Shown here piece by piece: positions 1-7,866 of a stretch of DNA of 64,000 bases. The notes under the pieces are model-generated. The model had not been told where the DNA came from, searched no databases, and saw only the letters and a list, made by a program, of their open reading frames with translations. How positions within the stretch are numbered: position 1 is the first letter of the stretch; every line of letters begins with the position of its first letter. The position numbers and the translations under genes are program-made. Origin of the DNA: Membranihabitans marinus (lineage in GTDB: Bacteria > Bacteroidota > Bacteroidia > Chitinophagales > Saprospiraceae); contig NZ_JAJQYA010000005.1 in assembly GCF_021729155.1 (NCBI RefSeq), forward strand, positions 62,001 through 126,000, in the 5' to 3' direction.

Positions 1-1
1 G

Positions 2-2095
2 AAGGCTACTCTTAATTTAAGTGGTAATCAACGCAATTACGATCGGTGGTATTGGCCTTATGACGGTTATGATGATATCAATGTAAGTGATTTTTATCGG
101 GCTACTTTTAACTGGACCAGACTCTATCCCTTCTATCAAGATGAAGTTGGAAATCCGACCAATGACCCCAATGATATTCCAGTAAAACCGTCTGGTGGAT
201 GGCATCCACCTCAATTGATGCTCAATGAAGGTGGGTATCGAAATAATATTCAGCGAACCATAGATGGGATATTGAGATTTGATTTGGATTTAAGTTCCCT
301 TGTTCGTGGATTGTCTACTAGTGTTCAAGGACAGTATGGTATTTATGATAGAAATTTGAAATCATTTGTTATTCAAAATCGATTTTATATTTTTCAACCA
401 GGTAGTACTTCCAATCCTTTTTTGCCCGGTCCTGTTGATTTGACTCAGACAGGGTCTCACAACTTGAGTTCCAATTACGATAATATAAGGGAAGAAGTGC
501 AGATTGCCAGCAATTATCAATACAATTGGTTTGTCAATTATCATCGAAAATTTGGCGCCAATGATATATCTCTATTGGCCGTGTATGAACAATCGGAATC
601 TGAATTTAAATTACTAAATGGGCAGGCCGATCAATTGTTATCAACTTCTATAGATCAAATATACAATGCCTCTGGGGATACTGAGCGCCGATGGTTTAAT
701 GGATATGAAGATGCCGTTGCCAGAGCTTCATGGATAGGAAGAGCCAGCTATGCCCTTATGGAACGATATTATGCGGAATTTTCATTTAGATATGATGGCA
801 ATTACAAATTTGCAGAGGGTAATCAATGGGGATTTTTTCCTTCATTCTCGGCAGGATGGAGATTGTCGGAAGAGGAATTCTTAAAGGGAATATCTTGGTT
901 AGATCACTTGAAACTGAGAGCATCATTTGGTCAGACTGGTAGCGATAGCAATATTAATGCATGGAGATGGGGTGAGGTATATCAAAAGACTACTGGCTAC
1001 GTTTTCGGTTCCTCTCTTATTGATGGAATTCAACCCGGGGCCCTACCTAATCCAGACTTGACCTGGTCTACTATTGAAATGTGGGATCTTGGTTTAGAAT
1101 TTGGTTTCCTAAATAATCGATTGACAGGAGAGTTTGATGTCTGGGGAAAAACAGAATCAGACATATTGGGGACGCGGATCGGGTCGACGCCTACTACTTT
1201 GGGAGCTTCTCTGCCAGCAGTTAACTATGCAGAAAGATCTTGGAAGGGATATGAGTTGTCCTTGAGTTGGAATTCCGATTTTGGAGATGTCTCTTATAGT
1301 GTCTATGGCAACATGGGGTATGCGGTGGATCAATGGGATGTGATTGACGAGGCCCCTGCTTTTACTGATGGTACTTACGCCAATAATTGGAGAAGTGTGG
1401 TTGGAAAATCCAGCAGTCGAATCGGTGGATATATTTCCAAAGGGTTGATTAGAACTCAAGCACAATTGGATGAAATACCGGAAGATTTTACACAATTTGG
1501 TCGCAAGCCGATATTAGGCACATTGCTTTTTGAAGATATAAGAGGGGCTAATTTTTCAGAAGGTCCCGACGGCAAAATCGATGGCAATGATTGGACTTAC
1601 CTCAGCGATAATGGAAGTCCGAGAATAAACTTTGGAGTAGGATTTAAGTGGTCGTGGAAGGGGTTTTCAATGAATGTTCACGGTCAAGGTGTTTCGGCTT
1701 ATGATCGAATGATCACTACGAGAAATGGCGATGGGGTATTTCAAGTGGATCGACCCTATTTTGAAATATGGGCTCGGGACTATTGGACTCCCGAAACTCC
1801 CAATGCGAAATATCCGCGGGTAGGGAATACCTGGAGGCAGGCAGAATACGGAGGGGAAGGATCGACGTTTTGGTTGAGAAACGGGGCTTATTTTCGTCTA
1901 AAAAATGTAGATCTCGCCTATAAAATTCCCGTAAAATTATTGGGAGATAAATCTATTGATGCCATTCAGGTGTATTTTAATAGTACTAATTTGTTTGTGA
2001 TTTCTGCTTTAAAGGAACACGATCCCGAGCAATTTACCCTGGATTCTTACCCTATAATGAAAACATTTACCGGTGGTCTAATTTTGAAATTTTAA
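2..2095 (+). CDS. SusC/RagA-type TonB-dependent outer-membrane transporter, 5' end outside window
   Basis: The frame is open from base 2, so only the C-terminal 697 residues are visible and the start, signal peptide, carboxypeptidase-like domain and plug lie upstream. What remains is the beta-barrel: alternating aromatic strands, a SusC-type region with SFGQTGS and DLGLEFGFLNNRLTGEFD, and a C-terminal strand ending in phenylalanine (GGLILKF). SusC proteins import oligosaccharides or peptides across the outer membrane with energy from TonB. The SusD-like lipoprotein gene follows after 11 bases, the standard SusCD arrangement, so the pair should form one complex. The substrate cannot be told: no glycoside hydrolase or peptidase gene lies nearby in the window. 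Confidence 0.93.
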   Translation, partial: KATLNLSGNQRNYDRWYWPYDGYDDINVSDFYRATFNWTRLYPFYQDEVGNPTNDPNDIPVKPSGGWHPPQLMLNEGGYRNNIQRTIDGILRFDLDLSSLVRGLSTSVQGQYGIYDRNLKSFVIQNRFYIFQPGSTSNPFLPGPVDLTQTGSHNLSSNYDNIREEVQIASNYQYNWFVNYHRKFGANDISLLAVYEQSESEFKLLNGQADQLLSTSIDQIYNASGDTERRWFNGYEDAVARASWIGRASYALMERYYAEFSFRYDGNYKFAEGNQWGFFPSFSAGWRLSEEEFLKGISWLDHLKLRASFGQTGSDSNINAWRWGEVYQKTTGYVFGSSLIDGIQPGALPNPDLTWSTIEMWDLGLEFGFLNNRLTGEFDVWGKTESDILGTRIGSTPTTLGASLPAVNYAERSWKGYELSLSWNSDFGDVSYSVYGNMGYAVDQWDVIDEAPAFTDGTYANNWRSVVGKSSSRIGGYISKGLIRTQAQLDEIPEDFTQFGRKPILGTLLFEDIRGANFSEGPDGKIDGNDWTYLSDNGSPRINFGVGFKWSWKGFSMNVHGQGVSAYDRMITTRNGDGVFQVDRPYFEIWARDYWTPETPNAKYPRVGNTWRQAEYGGEGSTFWLRNGAYFRLKNVDLAYKIPVKLLGDKSIDAIQVYFNSTNLFVISALKEHDPEQFTLDSYPIMKTFTGGLILKF

Positions 2096-2106
2096 ATAGA
2101 TTGAAA

Positions 2107-3864
2107 ATGAAAAACAATATTTCAATATATCGTAAAATTCGTCAAACTACTTGCTTTTTGGCCTTGATTTTTGTTATGGGTTGTGGCAATGTACTCAATC
2201 AGGTGGAAGATTTGGGCAATTACCCGGCAGAAGGGGTTTTCAACGATAAACAAATAGTCAATGCTTATCTGGCCTCTATCTATAACAATTCTTTTGGTGG
2301 CTGGCCTGTAAATAATGGTAATTTGGCAGACGAAACGGGAGGCATTATTGCCGATGGTTATCTTACACCGAGTAATGGAACTTTTAAATTTTGGCCGTAT
2401 TCGACCATTCGTAAAATTAATATCCTATTGGCTGAAATGGAAAACAGTATCCTTGAAACAGAGGATAAAAATGATGCTATCGGACAAGCGAAATTCGTGA
2501 GGGCTTATCTCTATTACAATATGGTGCTCTATTATGGTGGAGTTCCCATATTGGAAGAACCACAAGAATTGACAGATGATTTATTGGTTTCTCGAAATTC
2601 TACGGCGGAATGCTTTGCCTTTATTGAATCTGATTTGGACGATGCGATAGCCCTTCTTGCGGATAGAAATGTCGGTGATGATTTAGGCAAGATTGATAAA
2701 TCAATAGCTCTTGCTTTTAAGGGTAAAGTGTTGTTGTTGAAGGCTTCTCCTCAGTTTAATCCCGACAATCCCTACGACAATAGTTATTGGTCCAATGCTT
2801 ATGAGGCCAACAAGGAAGCTATAGATTTTTTGGAAAATCAAGGATTTGGATTGTTGTCGAACTATGTCGATGTGTTTGAGACCGATGGCAATAATGAGGT
2901 GATATTTCCCGTGATTTACAGTGATCCGGTAAAAACCAATGGGAGAAGAGAAGATGCTGTGAGACCATTGTCTGAGTCTAAAAATGCTACTGGGGGAGAT
3001 CAACCGATATGGCAGTTTGCTGAAGCCCATACCATGCTGGACGGGAAAATGCCAGGCGAATCCAAATACAATTATTCTGAAACTAATTTTTGGGAAAATA
3101 GAGATCCTCGATTTGAGTATAATCTGGTTTGGAATGGTGCTATATATCCACTGAGTGGGAAAACATCTAGAAGGCAGTACACTATGGCCAATGTGGCACT
3201 ATCTGTGGATGCATTTGCCAATGTAGTCCAAGGTGAAAGTCATTATAGGACTGGATTGTTCTGTAGAAAAGGCATTGATGAATCACTGGCTACTGAGTTG
3301 GTAACCACTAATGATTACGATTGGCCAGAGATTCGATTTGCAGAGGTGTTGTTCAATTTTGCAGAGGCCGCCAATGAAACGGGAAGGAGTGAAGAAGCTA
3401 TAGAAGTGGTGAAACGGATTAGAGAGCGGGCAGGTATTGAAGCTGGTGATGACAATAGTTACGGAATAGGCAGCGGACTTTCCCGGGAAGAAACCCGCGA
3501 ATTGATTCTACACGAAAAATATATTGAAATGTCATTTGAAGGGTTTCGATTCTTTGACTTGCGCCGACATCGGATGTTAGATAAATTAGATGGAATGCGT
3601 AAGTACGGAGTGATGGCCGTTAAAGTAAACGGACGAAGTCAAGAAGAAGTGACCCCTGATGATATTGCATTGGCCAATACATATCAGTTGTTGCCTGAGG
3701 ATTTTGAATACAATATAGTAGAATTGATTACCAATGGACCCAAAGAAATGGTGATGCCCGAATCCTATTACTTTTTTCCTATAGCCTTGAGCGAGATTGA
3801 GAGAAATCCCAATTTAGAGCAAAATATAGGCTGGGAAGGAGGTAGTTTTGATCCTACATTATAG
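2107..3864 (+). CDS. SusD/RagB-family nutrient-binding outer-membrane lipoprotein
   Basis: This 585-residue protein is the surface lid that binds substrate for the SusC-like transporter encoded just upstream. The N-terminus is a lipoprotein signal (a hydrophobic stretch, then VMGC before GNVLNQ). The middle contains TPR-like helices (AKFVRAYLYYNMVLYYGGVP) and the C-terminal half has the SusD signatures RFAEVLFNFAEAANETG and FEGFRFFDLRRH. The ATG at 2107 is chosen over a TTG two codons upstream because it begins directly with the signal peptide. Length and domain order are normal for the family. It is almost certainly cotranscribed with the SusC gene. Confidence 0.95.
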   Translation: MKNNISIYRKIRQTTCFLALIFVMGCGNVLNQVEDLGNYPAEGVFNDKQIVNAYLASIYNNSFGGWPVNNGNLADETGGIIADGYLTPSNGTFKFWPYSTIRKINILLAEMENSILETEDKNDAIGQAKFVRAYLYYNMVLYYGGVPILEEPQELTDDLLVSRNSTAECFAFIESDLDDAIALLADRNVGDDLGKIDKSIALAFKGKVLLLKASPQFNPDNPYDNSYWSNAYEANKEAIDFLENQGFGLLSNYVDVFETDGNNEVIFPVIYSDPVKTNGRREDAVRPLSESKNATGGDQPIWQFAEAHTMLDGKMPGESKYNYSETNFWENRDPRFEYNLVWNGAIYPLSGKTSRRQYTMANVALSVDAFANVVQGESHYRTGLFCRKGIDESLATELVTTNDYDWPEIRFAEVLFNFAEAANETGRSEEAIEVVKRIRERAGIEAGDDNSYGIGSGLSREETRELILHEKYIEMSFEGFRFFDLRRHRMLDKLDGMRKYGVMAVKVNGRSQEEVTPDDIALANTYQLLPEDFEYNIVELITNGPKEMVMPESYYFFPIALSEIERNPNLEQNIGWEGGSFDPTL

Positions 3865-3892
3865 TTCTATTAAGGTTGGTGGGATGTCTCTA

Positions 3893-3926
3893 CACTAGGT
3901 ATAGATTGGGGCATTCTATAGTGGTG
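3893..3926 (+). terminator. possible weak terminator after the susCD pair
   Basis: A short interrupted inverted repeat (TATAGA ... TCTATA, with CAC/GTG at the base) is followed by a run of T. It lies about 30 bases after the SusD stop codon. The stem is short, so this is a tentative call. Confidence 0.35.
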
Positions 3927-3939
3927 TTTTTTGTAAAAA

Positions 3940-3978
3940 TGTAAAATAAACTTTACAAAAAGTAAAACAAACTTTACA
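3940..3978 (+). promoter_or_regulatory. tandem TGTAAA-N6-TTTACA palindromes, candidate operator
   Basis: Two near-identical palindromes, TGTAAAATAAACTTTACA (3940-3957) and AGTAAAACAAACTTTACA (3961-3978), start 21 bases apart, that is two helical turns on the same face of DNA. This is the arrangement of a dimeric repressor or activator site. The regulator is unknown. A related perfect palindrome, TGTAAATTAATTTACA, occurs at 12055-12070. The sites are about 320 bases upstream of the membrane protein/XRE gene pair. Confidence 0.45.
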
Positions 3979-4008
3979 TAATGATGTTATAATATTACAT
4001 TGATAATT

Positions 4009-4283
4009 AATACCAAATGCGTTTTATGATGTCGGTTACGATTTTGAAAATATTTGAAGTTAGACGAGGCTACGACTGAACAAAATTGCTCTTTGAGCAA
4101 TCAAAGGTCGTAAATCGACCTTTGGTGAAGGAACCGAGGCCTGACAGCCGAGGGTGGGTAAGCCGGCATAGCACCAGTGCAGCTGTCTTCATTATGTCTC
4201 TATTCAAAATAATTTAGATGCAATGCATTGCATCTCTACAATAGATCGAAATATAACCGACAATTATAACCGCAATTGGTATA
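4009..4283 (+). repeat. interspersed structured repeat, copy A (275 bp)
   Basis: This non-coding element has homologues at 15442-15605 and 41957-42318, both in the opposite orientation. Its ends are imperfect terminal inverted repeats: ATACCAAATGCG on the left, ATACCAATTGCG read inward from the right, with CGGTTA further in on both arms. Inside are the hairpins ATTGCTC-TTT-GAGCAAT (4085-4101) and CAAAGGTCG-TAAAT-CGACCTTTG, identical in copy C, and GATGCAATG/CATTGCATC near the right end. It contains no convincing reading frame. It resembles a MITE or a large REP-like element, and it ends 13 bases before the next gene. Confidence 0.8.
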
Positions 4284-4296
4284 AAATACATTCATT

Positions 4297-4764
4297 ATGA
4301 AAACTAAGTATTTGTTTCCGCATTCCTTCAAGATCATTGGTTGGATAGTATTTATACCTTCTGTCCTGATTGGATTATGGGTTTTGATAAAGGAGATTGA
4401 GCCCGATTTTCTGGATCGAAGTGTTTTTGCATTATTTATTGATGATTGGGATGAAGAGCGGTTTATGGGCGTCTTGACTAATAATATTTTGAATGAAATC
4501 ATGGCAGTTTTAGTCATTGTATCCGGTCTTCTCGTAGCCTTTTCAAAGGAGAAGTATGAAGATGAGTATATCGCTAAAATAAGATTGGAGTCATTGGTTT
4601 GGGCAACCTATGTCAATTACGGTATTTTATTACTCGCAGTAATTTTCGTTTATGATTTTTCCTTTTTCTGGGTCATGATTTTTAATATGTTTACCATATT
4701 ATTGTTTTTTATTGTGCGATTTCACTATTTGGTATGGCGCATAAATAAAAATCAAGAGTCATGA
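4297..4764 (+). CDS. small four-helix membrane protein paired with an XRE regulator
   Basis: I do not recognise a named family. The 155-residue product has about four hydrophobic segments: residues around 11-31 (IIGWIVFIPSVLIGLWVLI), 68-82, 105-120 and 125-142. There are no obvious catalytic residues. The stop codon overlaps the start of the downstream helix-turn-helix gene (ATGA), so the two are translationally coupled. Small inner-membrane proteins coupled to short Cro/C1-type regulators are common in Bacteroidota and Firmicutes, where the membrane partner is mostly of unknown role. The ATG at 4297 directly follows repeat copy A, which may therefore supply leader or promoter sequence. Confidence 0.75.
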   Translation: MKTKYLFPHSFKIIGWIVFIPSVLIGLWVLIKEIEPDFLDRSVFALFIDDWDEERFMGVLTNNILNEIMAVLVIVSGLLVAFSKEKYEDEYIAKIRLESLVWATYVNYGILLLAVIFVYDFSFFWVMIFNMFTILLFFIVRFHYLVWRINKNQES

Positions 4765-4967
4765 AGAATAACATAAAAGTGGCGCGAGCCCGAAAGAGTA
4801 TTACGCAGGCAGAATTGGCTCAACAGGCCAAGGTAAGCAGGCAGACAATAAATGCAATGGAACTGGGGAAATATGTGCCTTCTACGATATTGGCATTGAG
4901 ACTTGCACATATTTTTGAAATACAAGTCAGCGATCTTTTTGTATTGGAAGATAAGGATTGGGAATAA
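4761..4967 (+). CDS. short XRE/Cro-C1-type transcriptional regulator
   Basis: This 68-residue protein is essentially a single helix-turn-helix domain. SITQAELAQQAKVSRQTINAMELGKYVPS is the HTH core (about residues 13-41), and the tail FEIQVSDLFVLEDKDW is typical of this small family. It lacks any ligand or dimerisation domain beyond the HTH. The start overlaps the stop of the upstream membrane-protein gene by four bases. It is expected to regulate its own operon. The tandem TGTAAA palindromes at 3940-3978 are candidate sites, though nothing in the sequence proves that link. Confidence 0.92.
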   Translation: MKNNIKVARARKSITQAELAQQAKVSRQTINAMELGKYVPSTILALRLAHIFEIQVSDLFVLEDKDWE

Positions 4968-4971
4968 AAAA

Positions 4972-4995
4972 GAGGCAGCTCTTTAGAACTGCCTC
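4972..4995. terminator. hairpin terminator between convergent genes
   Basis: GAGGCAG-N10-CTGCCTC forms a 7-bp GC-rich stem just after the XRE stop codon and before the end of the convergent T9SS gene. A-rich sequence precedes it, which would be a T-tract for the minus-strand transcript, so it may serve both directions. Confidence 0.6.
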
Positions 4996-5111
4996 ATTGT
5001 ACTTTATGAATTTATATTCATCTGTAATCTTTCGATTTAATATGATTTTTTTTCATTTGTAATAGTCTTGCAATATTGACCGTCTTTATAAAAATCATTT
5101 AGAGTATAATA

Positions 5112-6041
5112 TTATTGGGTTATTATAAACTTCTTATTGGTCAGAAGGTTTTGATCGGGGTTGAATACTTCTAAGAAGTAAACACCTGTTTCGAGTTGAC
5201 CGGTATTGATTTTTGTTGTCGTAGCTATGGGTAATTTCCCTTGGAGCATTGTTCTTCCTGTAATGTCGAATACTTTGTATTGAGCATTGCCCAATTCTAT
5301 GGCATTACCTGAGATGTAAATATCTGCTCTACTCGGATTGGGGTAGAGTTTTATTTCCAATGGTTGAGGTAAATTTTTAACTGATGTTGTTATCTCAAAA
5401 GGGCAATCTTCAAACCCTTCGACTTCATTATTGTGATAATCGATATTGGAATCTGACATTTTGCAAATTAAAAGAGCTTCTTTTTTGTCACAAACAACAG
5501 GGGTTTCATAAAGGCCAAAGCTGGCGAGATTTCCGACACCTTCTACCCAAATGACTTGAAAAGAAGGATCTTTGTCAATATAAGATAAGTAAAAAACATT
5601 TCTATCTGTTGCTATTTTTTTATCACATAAGTTAATCGAATTGCTGACAGAGTCTACTATAAATTGGACATTGACACCTAGCTTTATAGTATCACCTGCT
5701 GATTTTGAGAAATCATACATCAGATTTTCTCTTTTGATAGATGTGGGAGCGTTTAATTGATAAACCTTTTTATTGATGACATCTTCTCTATACAACCCCG
5801 CTCTATCATTGCGTATTGTATCTAATTCGGAGACCCAATCGTAGTTGATTACCCAATATACTTTACCATCTACGATACTATCGCCAACAGTATAATAGTT
5901 GAAAGTAGATCGACCTCCCAGTTCTTTGAGGTCGGAATATTCAAACCATGCAGTTTCTGTGTTTCCAAACATTGGACTGTATTGGGCTTCGGCTTTGGCA
6001 ATGAAGAAAATGGAGAATAGGAGTAAATAAACTTTATTCAT
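5112..6041 (-). CDS. secreted protein with type IX secretion C-terminal sorting domain
   Basis: The 309-residue product starts with a clear signal peptide (MNKVYLLLFSIFFIAKAEAQ). Its C-terminal 80 residues form a T9SS type A sorting domain: KLYPNPSRADIYISG, then FDITGRTML, then TGVYFLEVF and a final KKFIITQ. Such proteins cross the outer membrane through the T9SS and are anchored or released. The region between (about residues 20-225) matches no family I recognise; it contains WFEYSDLKELGG and a string of beta strands, so the activity is unknown. The gene stands alone. Confidence 0.88.
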   Translation of the reverse strand: MNKVYLLLFSIFFIAKAEAQYSPMFGNTETAWFEYSDLKELGGRSTFNYYTVGDSIVDGKVYWVINYDWVSELDTIRNDRAGLYREDVINKKVYQLNAPTSIKRENLMYDFSKSAGDTIKLGVNVQFIVDSVSNSINLCDKKIATDRNVFYLSYIDKDPSFQVIWVEGVGNLASFGLYETPVVCDKKEALLICKMSDSNIDYHNNEVEGFEDCPFEITTSVKNLPQPLEIKLYPNPSRADIYISGNAIELGNAQYKVFDITGRTMLQGKLPIATTTKINTGQLETGVYFLEVFNPDQNLLTNKKFIITQ

Positions 6042-6238
6042 AATTGATTGATTGATGATTTAAACTAATGAATTGAAAACCTCAAATGTCTAGATTTATT
6101 ATTCAATGACATAGTGAATCCAAATACTTTAACATCTGACTTACGTGACTATACTATTAGCTTATAAATTTTTATGGCGGACATATGATTGACGCCGCAA
6201 ATATATCAATAATTTATGGAATGTGTTTTACTACAACT

Positions 6239-6772
6239 TTATTTTAAGTACAACTGCACAAATCCATTGGGATAGGCTACAGTATGATATACTTTGTATC
6301 TATGGTCAAATGCATTGCCGTGAAGGAGTCTAATTCCCCTGCCTAAGGTAATAGGGATATAGGTGAGGATGAATTCATCGACATAGTTATGTTCTGTCAG
6401 TATACTGTTTATTTGGCCACCTCCAACCAACCATATATCTTTTCCGGGTTGAGACTTGAGATCTTTTATAAATTCGTGTATATCGTCTTGTATGAATTCT
6501 ACATCGGGATCATCTGGCAAATCCAGACGTTGGGTAAATACATAATTTTTGGTTCGATGGTAAGGAAATACATCACCATGAGACATGATGTCTTTATAGG
6601 TATTAAAACCCATTAAGATGGTGTCTATGTTTTCCAAGAAGCTATCATAGCCATAGTCTTCTTTGCCGTCTGCATAATCTTCATCGTGTAACCAATCATA
6701 GCTGCCGTCTTCACGAGCAATGAATCCATCTAGTGAAACAGCGGAGTATAAAATAATCTTTCGATCAGCCAT
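6239..6772 (-). CDS. dihydrofolate reductase-family (RibD C-terminal-like) oxidoreductase
   Basis: This 177-residue protein has the DHFR/RibD fold signatures: SLDGFIAREDGSYDWLH near the N-terminus, an NADPH-binding WLVGGGQINS at about 115-124, and LTYIPITLGRGIRLL near the C-terminus. It resembles YwjB/YyaP-type stand-alone reductases rather than true folate-pathway DHFR. The substrate is unknown. It is monocistronic, with about 200 bases of non-coding sequence on its downstream side. The ATG at 6772 gives a normal family N-terminus. Confidence 0.88.
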   Translation of the reverse strand: MADRKIILYSAVSLDGFIAREDGSYDWLHDEDYADGKEDYGYDSFLENIDTILMGFNTYKDIMSHGDVFPYHRTKNYVFTQRLDLPDDPDVEFIQDDIHEFIKDLKSQPGKDIWLVGGGQINSILTEHNYVDEFILTYIPITLGRGIRLLHGNAFDHRYKVYHTVAYPNGFVQLYLK

Positions 6773-6875
6773 TTATTAACCTTTTTTAAATATACAGCCA
6801 CAAAACGCATAGCTTTGTGGAGAAAGTGTCCAAATCCTGGTTAAATATACTGTGAATTTGTATAAAATGGAAAGA

Positions 6876-7637
6876 TTACTTGAGTTTCAATAATACAGGA
6901 CAATGATCGCTGCCCATTACATCACCCAATATTGCTACATCTTCTACAGAATCAACAAGTGATGAAGAGATAAGAAAATAATCTATTCTCCAGCCAACGT
7001 TTCTCTCTCTCGCTTTGAACCGCTGATTCCAGAAAGTAAATTCTTGTTTGTCCGGGTAGCGTTCGCGATAAATATCGCGCAAATCAATATCTAGAAAACG
7101 ATTGAAGCCATCGATTTCCACTTGAGTATATCCAGCCGTCTTGTTGTAGTTTTCGTCTGGTCTGGAAAGATCAATGGGTTGGTGAGCTACATTGAGGTCT
7201 CCGGTGAGGATAACAGGTTTGTTTAAAGTAAGATTTTTTAAATATTCGGCAAAGGCAATATCCCATTCCCCTCTGTAGTCCAATCGCTTTAATTGACCTC
7301 CACTATTGGGTACATAGACGTTAACCAAATGAAAATCTTCGTATTCGGCTTGTAAAACTCTGCCTTCTGTGTCGTGTTCCGCAATTTGGATATCTGGCTC
7401 CACCTTGATGGGTTCAGTTTTTGAGAGTATGGCTGTCCCTGAATAGCCCTTTCGCTCAGCGGAATTGCAGTATATATGATAACCTGAAATTGGAGCAAGG
7501 GCTTCCATTACTTGGTCGTCTTGAGCCTTGGTTTCTTGTAAACACATAATATCTGGCTGAAGTTGAGATAATTTTTCTTCAAATCCTTTTTTCATGCCGG
7601 CTCTTATGCCATTAACGTTCCATGTAATCAGTCGCAT
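6876..7637 (-). CDS. xth: exodeoxyribonuclease III
   Basis: This 253-residue member of the exonuclease/endonuclease/phosphatase superfamily cleaves at abasic sites and degrades DNA from the 3' end during base-excision repair. Visible motifs are MRLITWNVNGIRAG at the N-terminus, CLQETKAQDDQ with the metal-binding glutamate, LTGDLNVAH, WRIDYFL and the catalytic GSDHCPV near the C-terminus. An in-frame upstream start would add 14 residues, but family members begin at MRLITWN, so the ATG at 7637 is preferred. Confidence 0.95.
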   Translation of the reverse strand: MRLITWNVNGIRAGMKKGFEEKLSQLQPDIMCLQETKAQDDQVMEALAPISGYHIYCNSAERKGYSGTAILSKTEPIKVEPDIQIAEHDTEGRVLQAEYEDFHLVNVYVPNSGGQLKRLDYRGEWDIAFAEYLKNLTLNKPVILTGDLNVAHQPIDLSRPDENYNKTAGYTQVEIDGFNRFLDIDLRDIYRERYPDKQEFTFWNQRFKARERNVGWRIDYFLISSSLVDSVEDVAILGDVMGSDHCPVLLKLK

Positions 7638-7758
7638 ATTCTCAAGTTTCGTTGTGATAATAAGAGACAAAGAAAGCAATTATTTTTGAACAAGGCAAAT
7701 GACCTTATTATAGGTTGATTCTTTAAAAAATATACTTCTTCTCAATTTGTTGAAAAAA

Positions 7759-7791
7759 GAATAGGCCTACCACCAAGAGTAGACCTATTCT
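7759..7791 (-). terminator. rho-independent terminator of the TonB-dependent receptor gene
   Basis: The inverted repeat AGAATAGGTCTAC ... GTAGGCCTATTCT, read on the minus strand with one G-U pair, forms a long stem followed by a T-tract. It lies about 75 bases after the stop codon of the receptor gene at 7867. Confidence 0.75.
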
Positions 7792-7866
7792 TTTTATTTC
7801 ACTATATATCTTTTTCAGCCGTAATGATTATCGTCAAACTGAATGTACTATATTAGTCGGAGTTGT

